From Pelotalea chapellei (lineage in GTDB: Bacteria > Desulfobacterota > Desulfuromonadia > Geobacterales > Pseudopelobacteraceae), in assembly GCF_018531195.1 (NCBI RefSeq), contig NZ_JAHDYS010000001.1:248001-312000 (forward strand): a stretch of DNA of 64,000 nt, written 5' to 3'. Below, piece by piece: positions 34,571-45,569 of this stretch (position 1 is the stretch's first letter; each line of letters opens with the position of its first letter). The translations under genes and the position numbers were made by a program. The notes beneath the pieces were generated by a model. It worked only from the letters and a program-made list of their open reading frames with translations, searched no databases and was not told where the DNA came from.

Positions 34571-34789
34571 TTATGCGCCCGGCTGTGGATAATACTGGTT
34601 ATCAGAAAAAGCGGCCTCTAAACCTGTTTTCAAGTTCCTCAAATCACTGGATGCAGCACTGTTGTAAGCCTTAACGCGATAGGATGAAAACTGCGGGATG
34701 GCAACGGCAGCCAGGATACCGATGATCGCAACAACGATCAGCAGCTCGATCAGGGTAAAACCTTTTCTGTTTCTCATTTTCTGTAACAT
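34571..34789 (-). CDS. pilA: Type IV pilin PilA (short Geobacter type, PilA-N)
   Basis: 72 residues: a 10-residue leader (MLQKMRNRKG), cut by PilD before Phe1, and a 62-residue mature pilin starting FTLIELLIVV with Glu5. Without a globular head it is the short pilin of Geobacter. Aromatics in the mature protein are F1, F24, Y27, Y32, F51, Y56 and Y57; G. sulfurreducens has six, lacking Tyr56. The role is either pilus filament or pseudopilus for cytochrome-nanowire secretion; both views exist in the literature. AAGGAG precedes the ATG. Transcribed from a sigma54-type promoter, presumably under PilR. Confidence 0.97.
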   Translation of the reverse strand: MLQKMRNRKGFTLIELLIVVAIIGILAAVAIPQFSSYRVKAYNSAASSDLRNLKTGLEAAFSDNQYYPQPGA

Positions 34790-34812
34790 GTGTTTCTCCT
34801 TTCCTTGGTTGT

Positions 34813-34826
34813 GCTCCTAGCGGAGC
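34813..34826 (-). other. Small stem-loop in the pilA leader
   Basis: GCTCC-TAGC-GGAGC lies in the roughly 57-base untranslated leader of pilA, 25 bases upstream of the start codon. Confidence 0.35.
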
Positions 34827-34857
34827 TTGACAGATTCAGAATGTGTGTATTGGTTAG

Positions 34858-34873
34858 AGCAATTCCTCTGCCA
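34858..34873 (-). promoter_or_regulatory. Sigma54-type promoter of pilA
   Basis: On the minus strand TGGCAGAGGAATTGCT fits TGGCAC-N5-TTGCA with exact GG-N10-GC spacing. G. sulfurreducens pilA is known to be RpoN/PilR dependent, and a pilR gene lies just upstream here. Confidence 0.85.
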
Positions 34874-34998
34874 CTTTTTCAACGAACCCAAATCATAAAA
34901 AAATCAGCTTTTTACCTTTCATCCTCGTATTCACACCAAAGATGATGCCCTAAATGGTCGCGCATAACTGACGAAATTTGTCACTCCACTACACGACA

Positions 34999-36375
34999 CT
35001 ACTCATCCCCGCTATCCAACCCAAACTTTGCCAACCTATAACGAAACGAGCGAAACGACATCCCCAGCAGTTCTGCAGCCTTCTTCTTTGCCCCATGCGT
35101 TCGCTCCAGTGCCTTCAGCAGGTACTGTTTTTCAAGATCCTCAAGCAGCGGTTCAAGAGCGAGTCCTTCTTCCGGTATCTCCACTCCTCCACTGGCGCTG
35201 TATGACTTGCCACTGAAAATGTTGGCGGGCAAGTTTTTCTCCAGAATACATGTTGAATCGAGGATCAGGCTGCGTTCCACTATATTTTCCAGCTCCCTGA
35301 TATTTCCAGGGAAACTGTGATTCATCAGCGCCTTAAGGGCTGTAGGGGTGATGATTTCTCCTGTTGGCTGTGCTGAGGTGAATTTCTTGAAGAAGCTTTC
35401 CAGAAGCTGGGGAATGTCTTCAATCCGCTCCCGCAGAGGGGGCAGCATAATCTGCACAACGTTGATGCGGTAGAACAGGTCTTCGCGAAAGGTTCCTTCC
35501 TTTACCTGACCCTGCAGGTCGCGGTTGGATGCTGTCAGGATGCGCACATCGCATTTATGTACCTGGGTGCCCCCCACCCTGCGGAACTCCCGCTCCTGCA
35601 GTACGCGCAGCAGCTTTGTCTGCATCAGCAGCGGCAACTCGCCGATCTCGTCCAGAAAGAGAGTACCTCCTTCCGCCTGTTCGAAGAGCCCGGGCCGGTC
35701 ACCGACCGCTCCGGTGAAGGCACCTTTCTTGTGGCCGAACAATTCACTCTCCATCAGCGATTCGGGAATTGCTCCGCAGTTGACCGCTACAAATGTTTTC
35801 TTGCTGCGAGGGCTGCAATTGTGAATGGCGCGAGCAACCAACTCTTTGCCGGTGCCGCTCTCCCCCAGAATCATGACCGAACTGCTGCTGGGTGCCACCT
35901 TTTGAATTAGAGAAAATATCTCTCTCATTCTGGGGCTGCTGCCGATTATCCCGTAGAAGCTATCCCGTTGGAGCACAGTCTGTTTGAGGACAGTGTTTTC
36001 CCGCTTCAAGGTGGTCTTCTCCAGGGCATTGCGAATAAGAACCTTGATCTCGTCAACCTTAAAGGGTTTGGCTATGTAGTCATATGCTCCCAATTTCATG
36101 GCTTCAACAGCCTGCTCGGCAGCGGAAAAAGCGGTCATCATCAGCACGGCGGTATCCGGTGACATGGCCTTGACACGAGCCAGCAGCTCAATGCCGTTCA
36201 GTCCCGGCATCTGCACATCGGAAATTATCAGGTCAAACAGATCATCGCTGAGCAGTTTCAAGGCCTGTTCGGCATTGGCGGCTGATAATGCCTGATATCC
36301 CTCCATTTCCAGCAGGATGGTGAGGAACTCACGCATACTCAATTCATCATCAACCACCAGAACTCTTGCTTTCAT
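34999..36375 (-). CDS. pilR: Sigma54-dependent response regulator PilR
   Basis: 458 residues. Receiver domain with Asp53 (IISDVQMPG), AAA+ domain with Walker A GESGTGKE, an intact GAFTGA loop, Walker B GTLFLDEIGE and FREDLFYRINVVQI, and a Fis-type helix-turn-helix (KKKAAELLGMSFRSFRYRLAKFG). Position directly upstream of pilA and the SFRSFRYRL recognition helix identify PilR. The cognate kinase gene pilS, usually just upstream, is absent; an ABC efflux gene lies there instead. GAAGGAG precedes the ATG. Confidence 0.93.
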   Translation of the reverse strand: MKARVLVVDDELSMREFLTILLEMEGYQALSAANAEQALKLLSDDLFDLIISDVQMPGLNGIELLARVKAMSPDTAVLMMTAFSAAEQAVEAMKLGAYDYIAKPFKVDEIKVLIRNALEKTTLKRENTVLKQTVLQRDSFYGIIGSSPRMREIFSLIQKVAPSSSSVMILGESGTGKELVARAIHNCSPRSKKTFVAVNCGAIPESLMESELFGHKKGAFTGAVGDRPGLFEQAEGGTLFLDEIGELPLLMQTKLLRVLQEREFRRVGGTQVHKCDVRILTASNRDLQGQVKEGTFREDLFYRINVVQIMLPPLRERIEDIPQLLESFFKKFTSAQPTGEIITPTALKALMNHSFPGNIRELENIVERSLILDSTCILEKNLPANIFSGKSYSASGGVEIPEEGLALEPLLEDLEKQYLLKALERTHGAKKKAAELLGMSFRSFRYRLAKFGLDSGDE

Positions 36376-36404
36376 GTGAACTCCTTCACCATATGCTTTG
36401 ATGC

Positions 36405-37562
36405 CTATCCTATCCGGCGCAATCCGTCGGCAATTTTTATGTTGATGGCACGCCAGGCAGGAAAAACTGCGGCTACAATTCCAATCAGCAGGGAAAAAAG
36501 CAGATCCAGGAGCAGCGTGTTGTTGTCAACGTGAAAAATAGGGAAAAATCTTTCCATAACCTGCCCGAACTTCCATGCAACAGGATAGGTCAGTGCACTG
36601 CCGAGAATGCATCCCGCCATGGTGATACACAAGGATTCACCGAAGATAATTCCGGCAATATGCCAGGAACGGAAGCCCATGGCTTTGAATATGGCATATT
36701 CTCCTATGCGTTCACGCGCTGTCATGGCCATGGTATTGGCTACCACTGCCATGATGATAAAAATGACCACGAAGGAGACTATCTGAATGGCTATAACAAT
36801 CGCTTCGGTCATGGAAACAAAGCTGAGCTGAAAGGCTTTTTCAGTCTCGGTAAGCGTTTCGGCAAGAGAATTTTTGAAAAGAGCATCAACTGCCAGGGAT
36901 GTTTCTGCAGCTACTTGAGGATTTTTCACGCTGATGATGAATACCCCTGCCTGATCAGCCCTGCGGGGCACAGTTTTTCTCAACGTTTCATTGAGGTAGT
37001 TCCAGTGAAAGAAAAACTGCCCTTCATCTGTGGATTTATCAGCACCTTCATAGATGCCGCGCAGGACGAACTCCCAGTTCCCCGGATAGATAGTGCCTTT
37101 CAGGGTAATGTTATCCCCGATCTTCCAGCCATAACGCTCGGCAAGCCTGCGCCCTGCCACACAACCTTTGCGATCATTGATAAAGGCTTTCTTCTGGTCA
37201 GCAGGCAGTACGAATTCGGGATACTGATCAAAATAGCTGCTTGGCTCAATCGCGAAATTCGGGAAGAAATTCTTTTCGTTGATGTAGATCCCACCAAACC
37301 AGCTGGCATAGGAAATACCCTTGATCCCTTCCACTTTTTTTATCCGTTCAGTATAGGAAACAGGAAGAGAAAACACCAGCGATATGGAGTTGCGGGTTAC
37401 AAGGCGATTAGCGGACGAGGCATTGACACCGGCATACCAGGCAGTAACCACTGTCCTTAATAGGCCGAATGAAAGCAGGGCGATAGTGATGCCCATTATG
37501 GTAAGAAGTGTGCGCAGACGATGCCGCAAAGCATTTTTTACAAGCAGCTTAAGGATGAACAT
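36405..37562 (-). CDS. MacB/FtsX-type ABC permease
   Basis: 385 residues from the ATG at 37562, which overlaps the ATPase gene by 14 bases. One N-terminal helix ([23 protein letters not shown]), a large periplasmic MacB_PCD-type domain (residues 45-255), and three C-terminal helices with [22 protein letters not shown], the FtsX-family coupling motif, make a MacB-like mechanotransmission permease. With the ATPase and the fusion protein it forms a complete inner-membrane unit; no outer-membrane TolC is visible. It sits where pilS would be expected. Confidence 0.88.
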   Translation of the reverse strand: MFILKLLVKNALRHRLRTLLTIMGITIALLSFGLLRTVVTAWYAGVNASSANRLVTRNSISLVFSLPVSYTERIKKVEGIKGISYASWFGGIYINEKNFFPNFAIEPSSYFDQYPEFVLPADQKKAFINDRKGCVAGRRLAERYGWKIGDNITLKGTIYPGNWEFVLRGIYEGADKSTDEGQFFFHWNYLNETLRKTVPRRADQAGVFIISVKNPQVAAETSLAVDALFKNSLAETLTETEKAFQLSFVSMTEAIVIAIQIVSFVVIFIIMAVVANTMAMTARERIGEYAIFKAMGFRSWHIAGIIFGESLCITMAGCILGSALTYPVAWKFGQVMERFFPIFHVDNNTLLLDLLFSLLIGIVAAVFPAWRAINIKIADGLRRIG

Positions 37563-38250
37563 CTTGCAGTTCGCCCTTGTCAAGGTGTCTGATGACGTGA
37601 GCCTTTTCAGCCGCACGCGGATCATGGGTCACCATGATGATAGTTTTGCCCGAGTCTGCATTGAGGCGATCAAGCAGATCGAGGATTTCCTGGGCGGAAA
37701 CGCGGTCAAGGTCCCCTGTCGGTTCGTCTGCTACGATAATGGTTGGATCTGTGACAATGGCACGAGCAATGGCCACCCGCTGCTGTTGCCCCCCCGAAAG
37801 CTGCGAGGGGTAATGCTCCATACGGTCTGCCAGGCCGACCACTAATAGTGCCGTCTCCACATGTTCCTTTCGTTCTTTCCGCGAAAGAGATGTCAGCAGC
37901 AGGGGCAGCTCGACGTTTTCAAAGGCTGTCAGGACGGGAATCAGGTTGTAAAACTGGAAGATGAAACCGACATGGGCGGAGCGCCAGCGGGCAAGATCAC
38001 TTTCACTTAGGGTGGCTATATCAATGCCATCAACTGAAATGGTACCACCGTCTACAGTATCAATACCGGCAATAAGGTTGAGAAGAGTACTCTTGCCGGA
38101 TCCCGAGGGTCCCATCAGGGCCAGGAATTCACCTTTGACAATATCAAAAGAGATGCTTTCCAGCACGACCAGAGACTGCATCCCCCGGCGGTAAACTTTC
38201 GAAACATTGCGTAAGGAAACGATGCTTGGTTGTGGTGTGGGATCAGACAT
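37549..38250 (-). CDS. MacB/LolD-type ABC ATPase
   Basis: 233 residues from the ATG at 38250. Walker [11 protein letters not shown]-loop in [20 protein letters not shown], signature LSGGQQQR, Walker [13 protein letters not shown], switch His in [10 protein letters not shown]: a textbook LolD/MacB group ATPase. Four bases separate it from the upstream fusion-protein stop, and it overlaps the permease gene. Confidence 0.93.
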   Translation of the reverse strand: MSDPTPQPSIVSLRNVSKVYRRGMQSLVVLESISFDIVKGEFLALMGPSGSGKSTLLNLIAGIDTVDGGTISVDGIDIATLSESDLARWRSAHVGFIFQFYNLIPVLTAFENVELPLLLTSLSRKERKEHVETALLVVGLADRMEHYPSQLSGGQQQRVAIARAIVTDPTIIVADEPTGDLDRVSAQEILDLLDRLNADSGKTIIMVTHDPRAAEKAHVIRHLDKGELQDVHP

Positions 38251-38254
38251 GAAG

Positions 38255-39469
38255 TTATTTCTTCTCCGGCAAGGAAATGCGGGAACCATTTTTCAGCTTC
38301 TCCAGCGGCCTGAGTGCAACCTTGTCTCCCGAAGCAACGCCACTTACTTCCACCAGTTCGCCTAGCCGTGCTCCCCGTTTAACCGGCACAAAGGTAACGA
38401 TCTCATCGTTCACGCGAAAAACACCTTCTCGATCCTCAACGCGCACGATTGCGGCCGGAGCAATAGCAATCCTGGGTTTCTGTTCTTCTGGACTGGCTGG
38501 CCGCTCAAGGAAAGCTACTTTTGCGCTCATTTCCGGTAAGATCTTCGGATCCTTGTCAAGAAAGCGTACCTTGACCATCACAGAAGCTTTCGTTCTGTCT
38601 GCGGTCGGGACAACCGTATGAACCTCTCCCCGGAAGCGCGACTTTGGAAGTGCATCGAGCAAAATTTCGCAGGGTTGGCCCTTATATACGACTCCCAGAT
38701 TAGCCTCGGAGACATCCGCCTCCACCTGCAATGAATCCATGTCGGCTATGGTAAATACGGCAGCCTTGGCATTTGCGGCAGCACCAAGCGGAGTGATAAT
38801 ATCCCCGGCATCCGCATTTTTGGTCAGGACCACCGCATCAAACGGGGCTCGGATAAGCGTATAGTCATAGTTAACCCTGGCACCTGACAATGCCGCACTG
38901 GAATTACGCACCGCGGCTTCTGCACCGCTAACGGCAGCCCGTGCACGTTTAAAGCGGGCCTCTGCAGTATCAAATTCGGCTTTCGCAATGATTCCCTGTC
39001 GAAGCAGTTCACGCTGACGCCCGAAGGCAAGTGAAGCATCTCCCTCTTCAGCCCTGGCCTGCTCCAGGCCGGCCCTGGCATTGGATACCGCTGCCTCTCC
39101 CTGGCGGACCGCAGCCTGCAAATCCTTGTTTTCAAGGCGAGCGATAACCTGTCCGGCAGTAACCCTGCTCCCTTCCTCGACTCCCAGCCACTCCAACCGT
39201 CCAGTGAGTTTGGAAGCGACAGCAGCCTTGCGCTGTGCAACTACGTATCCACTGGCATTGAGCAGGGTGAAAGACTGAGTAGGGTATACCTGCACCACTG
39301 AAGTAGTTTCAATTGCAACTTTTCTACCTTTAAAGAAAGCGACCACGAGCACGAGAACCAGAATGACAGCGAGAATAACGGAAATGCGATGCCACTTTCT
39401 GACGGGACCTTTTTTGACCATCTGACTGGATTTATCTATGCTGAGCTTACTCAGCGGATCCTGTGTCAT
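38255..39469 (-). CDS. RND/MacA-type periplasmic adaptor (membrane fusion) protein
   Basis: 404 residues. One N-terminal helix ([18 protein letters not shown]), a split biotinyl-lipoyl-like domain ([36 protein letters not shown] ... [23 protein letters not shown]), a coiled-coil hairpin rich in Ala/Glu/Arg (residues 115-190) and a beta-barrel domain ([12 protein letters not shown]). First gene of a three-gene adaptor-ATPase-permease operon. Substrate unknown. Confidence 0.92.
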   Translation of the reverse strand: MTQDPLSKLSIDKSSQMVKKGPVRKWHRISVILAVILVLVLVVAFFKGRKVAIETTSVVQVYPTQSFTLLNASGYVVAQRKAAVASKLTGRLEWLGVEEGSRVTAGQVIARLENKDLQAAVRQGEAAVSNARAGLEQARAEEGDASLAFGRQRELLRQGIIAKAEFDTAEARFKRARAAVSGAEAAVRNSSAALSGARVNYDYTLIRAPFDAVVLTKNADAGDIITPLGAAANAKAAVFTIADMDSLQVEADVSEANLGVVYKGQPCEILLDALPKSRFRGEVHTVVPTADRTKASVMVKVRFLDKDPKILPEMSAKVAFLERPASPEEQKPRIAIAPAAIVRVEDREGVFRVNDEIVTFVPVKRGARLGELVEVSGVASGDKVALRPLEKLKNGSRISLPEKK

Positions 39470-39607
39470 GCTTTACTCCAGAGATTAAGTTTCGAAATTT
39501 CATACCATTATTACACAAATAAGTGAAGTACTGTGGAGCTAAGCCTTATCCAGCATGAGATCAACTGAAACAGTTTTTTGAGTCACACCTGTTTTTTTGC
39601 TTTTTAG

Positions 39608-40975
<1,368 letters not shown>

Positions 40976-40978
40976 AGT

Positions 40979-41013
40979 AAAAGCAGGGGTACGACGTGCC
41001 GTGCCCCTGCTTT
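40979..41013. terminator. Intrinsic terminator between eno and the IPT protein gene
   Basis: AAGCAGGGG (40981-40989) pairs with CCCCTGCTT (41004-41012); shared by convergent genes. Confidence 0.75.
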
Positions 41014-41043
41014 AAACAACCATAAAACCATCTAAGATATCAC

Positions 41044-41961
41044 CTACGGTGCTGTTACATTGACCACCTGGCTCCCCTCCCCCCCCTGATTTACGATTTG
41101 AACTCGAAAATCCTTGTTCACAGGTGAATAGGGATGGCGTTGGTAAACAAGCCGTGTGCAGTCGACATAAATCAGCCTCTCCCTCTCAGCAATATCCTGA
41201 CCACCACGACCGCCAATCTGCATCCCATCAACGTAAATCGAGGAATTTTGATTGAAGTTTTTCCCAGTAATGTTCAGTTCGTAATAATTCACGTATTCGT
41301 TACCAACGGCTATCTGATTGATTTCCGGCCTAGTCTCAATTGAAAGAGCCAAAGGTACTGATGAATTATCAAGTGAATTTTTGACCATTACTTGATGAAT
41401 GCCGCCGGGTACATTCGGCACGCTGAAAACAAGAGTTTCCGGTGAAACGAGGTTGCTTGGAATCACAGCCCCATCAAAGAAAAGCTGTGAGCGCTCAGAG
41501 AAGTTGCGACCTTGAGCTGAAACTTCTCGTTCTCTTCCTTGGTTACAGGAACCTATTTTCTCGGGAGTCAAGGAAATGAGCACGGGCCGCAGAGGCAAAA
41601 CCGTAAAATTATAGGCACGACCGACAACACCATCAGCACGTTGAAGATAAAGCGCATAGAGACCCGGCTCAAGCTGCTGTGGAATTATGAACTCCGCCTG
41701 CTTACCATCAACTGTTCTGGCTGGAACCTCAGTACTTCCAAGGAACGCGCTGATTCTGTCTCCAAACCCTGAACCAAACATCATTACCCGCGCGCCCGGT
41801 TCAGCTTGTGCCGGAATAATGCTGAGGATATTAATTGGAGGAGGAGTTGGCACCGATGGTGTCTCGGCTTTGACCCTTTTAGGCCGCTCTGCAGAAAAAG
41901 CAACTGTTGTTGTTATCACCAGACAAAAAACCGATAGAAACAGTGTGACCTTTGAACGCAT
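41044..41961 (-). CDS. Secreted protein with tandem IPT/TIG-like domains
   Basis: 305 residues. Signal peptide 1-25 (start at 41961, GGAGG four bases upstream), then three immunoglobulin-like IPT/TIG units: ILSIIPAQAEPGARVMMFGSGFG..., ISLTPEKIGSCNQGREREVSAQGRNFSERS..., and INQIAVGNEYVNYYELNITGKNFNQNSSIYVDG. Each begins with the IxxIxP...G--V-ItG-nF pattern. Such domains bind polysaccharides or form stalks. It follows lptG closely on the same strand, so a cell-envelope role is plausible. Specific function unknown. Confidence 0.78.
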   Translation of the reverse strand: MRSKVTLFLSVFCLVITTTVAFSAERPKRVKAETPSVPTPPPINILSIIPAQAEPGARVMMFGSGFGDRISAFLGSTEVPARTVDGKQAEFIIPQQLEPGLYALYLQRADGVVGRAYNFTVLPLRPVLISLTPEKIGSCNQGREREVSAQGRNFSERSQLFFDGAVIPSNLVSPETLVFSVPNVPGGIHQVMVKNSLDNSSVPLALSIETRPEINQIAVGNEYVNYYELNITGKNFNQNSSIYVDGMQIGGRGGQDIAERERLIYVDCTRLVYQRHPYSPVNKDFRVQIVNQGGEGSQVVNVTAP

Positions 41962-42012
41962 GCAACCTCCCATGATCAATTTTGATATGCGTCATTGCTG
42001 TGTTCCCTAACG

Positions 42013-43092
42013 CTAATTCTTTATTGTCATAGCCAACCATACCCCTCCCAGAATAAAAATGAGATTTGTTCCCCAGGCAGCAACAATCGGTGAGAGAACA
42101 CCACTGCGCCCGTAGGACAAAAGAATGGCATTAATAACGAAATAGATAAAACCAATAGCAATGCTGGAGCCAACGCCAAGGGCGATACCCCCGGAACGAC
42201 TGTTGCGCAGTGCAAAGGGAATACCTAGCAAAACCATGACAAAAGCTGCAAATGGTTCGGACAATTTACCATGCATCATGGTTCGATATCGATAGGCCTC
42301 GTACCCACTTTTTTCGAGATTCTCAGCATAGCTTTTCAATTTAAGGTAACTGAAGTTATCGGCATTCTTATCCATGAGGCGCAAGTCATCCATCTTGAGA
42401 TTAAGCGTAATAGCCATTGATGGCATAGAACTAGTATCAAAACCCAAACTAGTATTGAATTTTTTTATCACCGGTTTTTGTAACATCCAGTGATCATTTT
42501 GGAAGGCTGCCGCTTCGGCATCGATACGGCTGACAGGATTCATATTGCTGTCGAGATTCCAGATCACAACGCCTTTCAGCACTCTTTCCTGAGGGTCGAA
42601 AAGCTGGGACTGCAGAATTAAATTATCTGATCGGAACCAGATGTTATTTCGCTTGAATACTGCATTAGCTCCCTGTTTCTTAATATCAATTCGTTCTATT
42701 TTGTCCATACGTTCAGAACTTGATGGGACAAGCAGTTCTGCATTGATCAGAAGTAGAAGGCTGGCCACAAGTCCCAGCCACAACATCGGCATAGAAATAC
42801 GCAGAAGACTTATCCCGCAGCTGCGCATGGCAATGATCTCGCTGTTGCGGGACAGCAATCCGAGAGTCAAAAGCGTTGCCATAAGAATGGAAAACGGAGC
42901 CGCCTGCCCAACCATATCTGGCAATTTAAAGAAAAAGTACCGCAGAATATCAAAGAGCATACCTCCCGCACGAAGAAACCTCGGTATTCGTTCCATCATG
43001 TCCAATACAATATAAATGGACATGAAGCTTCCCATGCAAATGGCGAGTAATCGTACCCAAGCCAAAGCAGTATATTTACTGAGAATATTCAT
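42013..43092 (-). CDS. lptG: LPS export ABC permease LptG
   Basis: 359 residues: a pair of helices at the N-terminus (NILSKYTALAWVRLLAICMGSFMSIYIVLDMMERIPRF region), LLTLGLLSRNSEIIAMRSCGISLLRI (the ATPase-coupling helix), a periplasmic jellyroll-type domain and C-terminal helices with PFAAFVMVLLGIPFALRNSR. Together with LptF it forms the inner-membrane channel that extracts lipopolysaccharide. The gene starts one base after the lptF stop, so the two are coupled. LptB is not in the window. Confidence 0.92.
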   Translation of the reverse strand: MNILSKYTALAWVRLLAICMGSFMSIYIVLDMMERIPRFLRAGGMLFDILRYFFFKLPDMVGQAAPFSILMATLLTLGLLSRNSEIIAMRSCGISLLRISMPMLWLGLVASLLLLINAELLVPSSSERMDKIERIDIKKQGANAVFKRNNIWFRSDNLILQSQLFDPQERVLKGVVIWNLDSNMNPVSRIDAEAAAFQNDHWMLQKPVIKKFNTSLGFDTSSMPSMAITLNLKMDDLRLMDKNADNFSYLKLKSYAENLEKSGYEAYRYRTMMHGKLSEPFAAFVMVLLGIPFALRNSRSGGIALGVGSSIAIGFIYFVINAILLSYGRSGVLSPIVAAWGTNLIFILGGVWLAMTIKN

Positions 43093-43093
43093 G

Positions 43094-44242
43094 TCAGGAA
43101 GGTTTGCGGAAGATTCGCAGAAACATATTTGCAGTAGGAAGAGGAATCTTCTTCTCTGTTGATGCCATTCTCAATAGATAGCACCCCAAGGAGAGAAACA
43201 TCAGGTTTGGAACCCAGAGAGCCACCAATGGCGGGAGAATCCCTCGTTCTGCAAAAGTGCGCATAAGTGACAACAGCAGATAGTAAGCAAGCAGTATTGA
43301 TATACTGACGGTAAACCCGGCAGATTTTCCTGTTCTGCCATTCTGCATTCCAAGCGGAACAGCAAGTATAGCAAATACGATTGAAGCGAACGGCAAGGCA
43401 AAACGACTGTGGAGTTCTGCACCCATAGCAAAACGTTTTTGAGGTGGGGTAGCAGGGTTATTAATATTTTCTTTCAATTGAGAAACGCTCATGTCCAACT
43501 GATTCAAATTGAGATCATCCTTATTGTGAGGAGAAAACACCGTCATTATATATTCTCCAAAATTTACAAGGCGATATTCGTTGTTTTTGCCGGATGAATG
43601 AATACTCCCCTGGTTAAGCACAAGATTCAGACCATTTTGATCAGAAAAGCTTCCTACCGTGCCTTCTTTGGCAAAGATGGTCAAAGGACGCTGAGGATCG
43701 CGTCCATCATGGATAATTACCCCTTGTAGCGTATGGTGTTCTTCGTCATAGTGGTCTGTGTAGAGAATAATACCAGGAATATCATCCCAGAAAATTTTTT
43801 CCCGAATTGTTACCGCTACATTCTGTTTCAGTACTTCAAGGCTCAGACGCTTAAAAGCAGTATTCCCCCAAGGGACACCGACAACTCCGGCAGTCAGTGA
43901 AATCAAGGCGGCTACAAGTCCAGAAACTATAACCGGAGGCAAAAGCTGGGTTAAGCTTATGCCTCCTGATTTCATGACTGTAATTTCATTATCACTCGAC
44001 AGGCGCCCAAATGCGAGTAGCACGGACAGCAGAAATGCCATGGGAATGGTAAAGACCAAGAAAGAAGGCATAAGATAGGTAATCATAAGGAACACCTCAG
44101 TAAAAGGCACTCCACGAGCAATAACGAGATCAGTCAGCTTTATCAGCCTTCCCATCAATAGAATCAGAGTGAATACTGTGATACCGAGCAGAAAGAGTGA
44201 TGAAATTTCGCGGATTATGTAAAGGTTCAAGATTCGTTTCAT
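43094..44242 (-). CDS. lptF: LPS export ABC permease LptF
   Basis: 382 residues, same fold as LptG: N-terminal LNLYIIREISSLFLLGITVFTLILLMGRLIKLTDLVI, the coupling motif LLAFGRLSSDNEITVMKSGGISLTQLL, a periplasmic domain, and LHSRFALPFASIVFAILAVPLGMQNGRTGKSAGF. No clear ribosome-binding site is seen before the ATG. First gene of lptF-lptG-IPT protein unit. Confidence 0.92.
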   Translation of the reverse strand: MKRILNLYIIREISSLFLLGITVFTLILLMGRLIKLTDLVIARGVPFTEVFLMITYLMPSFLVFTIPMAFLLSVLLAFGRLSSDNEITVMKSGGISLTQLLPPVIVSGLVAALISLTAGVVGVPWGNTAFKRLSLEVLKQNVAVTIREKIFWDDIPGIILYTDHYDEEHHTLQGVIIHDGRDPQRPLTIFAKEGTVGSFSDQNGLNLVLNQGSIHSSGKNNEYRLVNFGEYIMTVFSPHNKDDLNLNQLDMSVSQLKENINNPATPPQKRFAMGAELHSRFALPFASIVFAILAVPLGMQNGRTGKSAGFTVSISILLAYYLLLSLMRTFAERGILPPLVALWVPNLMFLSLGCYLLRMASTEKKIPLPTANMFLRIFRKPS

Positions 44243-44347
44243 AGGGGGAGATCATACATGAGCATCGGAGGACTGTAAAGACAGGGCAACTCCTTTGCAC
44301 CATATCACAGTGAAACCTATAGATAATTACTTTTCAAACAATGCACC

Positions 44348-44387
44348 AACAAAAAAGCCCGCCGATACTCCGGTGGGCTTTTTTGTT
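44348..44387. terminator. Strong intrinsic terminator after the desulfoferrodoxin gene
   Basis: AACAAAAAAGCCCgCCG pairs with CGGtGGGCTTTTTTGTT around a short loop; U-tracts form on either strand. Confidence 0.85.
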
Positions 44388-44402
44388 GATAAAACACAAA
44401 AC

Positions 44403-44783
44403 CTAGGCCTGAGCAGACCACTGCCCGTGTAAGTTGCACAGTTCTCGAGCCGTAAAGGAAGTACCAGAAACATTGAAAATAGCTTTTGGAGCGTCTCCTG
44501 GATTGAGGAATTGACGATAAGCTTTTCCATCAGCTACTAGTTCAATCCACTCAATATAATGTTTCTCTTCCATAGGATGGGCCACGCTTCCAACTGTTAC
44601 AGTTACGATTCCGTTACCTATCTCTATAACCGGAACATGTTTTTCTTTAGCTGCATCTACAGTGTTTTCTGTCAGTAAAGCCATAGGTTGATCGCAGCAG
44701 ACTAATTCTCCTCCACCTGCATGAATTGTCTCAACAACGTTGCCACACAAATTACATTTGTAAACTTCCAGCAATCTCGTCAT
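44403..44783 (-). CDS. dfx: Desulfoferrodoxin (superoxide reductase, two-iron type)
   Basis: 126 residues. The N-terminal desulforedoxin domain binds iron through CNLC and VCCDQPM. The C-terminal neelaredoxin domain supplies the reactive centre: [22 protein letters not shown] (His, Glu, Lys) and ELCNLHGQW (Cys and His). It reduces superoxide to hydrogen peroxide without making oxygen, a standard defence of anaerobes. AAAGGAGGG precedes the ATG. The rubrerythrin gene lies just upstream on the same strand, a functional pair: Dfx makes peroxide, rubrerythrin removes it. Confidence 0.96.
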   Translation of the reverse strand: MTRLLEVYKCNLCGNVVETIHAGGGELVCCDQPMALLTENTVDAAKEKHVPVIEIGNGIVTVTVGSVAHPMEEKHYIEWIELVADGKAYRQFLNPGDAPKAIFNVSGTSFTARELCNLHGQWSAQA

Positions 44784-44839
44784 ATCATCCCTCCTTTAAA
44801 TAATAAGCGATCTGGTATTAGCACCAGACCGGCAGTGAA

Positions 44840-45418
44840 TCACCAATTTTCTCCCAGAAGCTCAAAATGGGCCTGCGGGTGTGCACAGGCAGCGCACAAC
44901 TCTGGAGCAGTGGATCCGGCATGAAGATATCCACAATTTCGGCAGCGCCAAACAACCTCTTCTTCTCGTGAGAAGACACGGTTGTTCTGAATATTTGACA
45001 ACAAATCCAGGTACCGCTTTTCATGCTGTTTCTCGGCAACAGAAATGGCAGTCCAGACGGCAGCTATGGCTGGAAAGCCTTCCTCCTTGGCTACAGCGGC
45101 AAAAGAAGGATACAGATTGGAATGTTCTTCATATTCACCATTGGCTGCAGCGAGCAGATTCTCAGCAGTAGTTCCCACCTTACCCGCAGGAAAACAAGCT
45201 GTGATCTCCACCTCCCCACCCTCTAAAAATTTGAAGAAGCGCTTGGCATGTTCTTTTTCTTGATTAGCTGTCTCTTCAAAAATATCGGCAATTTGTACAT
45301 AACACTCTTTACGGGCAGCAGCGGCAAAGTAGGTGTAGCGGTTACGTGCCTGGCTCTCTCCGGCAAATGACTTAAGAAGGTTCTGCTCTGTTCTGGTTCC
45401 TTTAATTGATGCACTCAC
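44840..45418 (-). CDS. rbr: Rubrerythrin
   Basis: Peroxide reductase of 192 residues with a GTG start (AAAGGAG ten bases upstream). The di-iron ferritin-like domain shows GESQARNRYTYFA, EETANQEKEHAKRFF, GEYEEHSNLYPSFA and ISVAEKQHEKRY; the rubredoxin-like end has WRCRNCGYLH and PELCAACAHPQAHFEL. It probably shares a transcript with dfx (56-base gap). Confidence 0.95.
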   Translation of the reverse strand: MSASIKGTRTEQNLLKSFAGESQARNRYTYFAAAARKECYVQIADIFEETANQEKEHAKRFFKFLEGGEVEITACFPAGKVGTTAENLLAAANGEYEEHSNLYPSFAAVAKEEGFPAIAAVWTAISVAEKQHEKRYLDLLSNIQNNRVFSREEEVVWRCRNCGYLHAGSTAPELCAACAHPQAHFELLGENW

Positions 45419-45510
45419 TTAACACAACTCCTTTTGCAATTGAGTTTGAAACTACAAACACGACAAAACTGGTCTTTTTATAGCCGGTACATTTTTTTTT
45501 ATCAAGCACA

Positions 45511-45546
45511 AAAAAATGGGAGTGCAAAAATGCACTCCCATTTTTT
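45511..45546. terminator. Perfect 16-bp hairpin terminator of gltA
   Basis: AAAAAATGGGAGTGCA, loop AAAA, then its exact complement ending in T6. It lies 24 bases after the gltA stop and can act on both strands. Confidence 0.92.
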
Positions 45547-45569
45547 ATAAAACAAACTTAAAACCGAAT

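Noticed and set aside
34790-34857. Possible GEMM riboswitch in the pilA leader
   Set aside because: The leader from the sigma54 promoter is only about 57 bases, too short, and only one small hairpin is seen.
34969-34983. TGACGAAATTTGTCA as a PilR enhancer site
   Set aside because: Only an imperfect single palindrome, about 100 bases from the promoter; no repeat to support an enhancer array.
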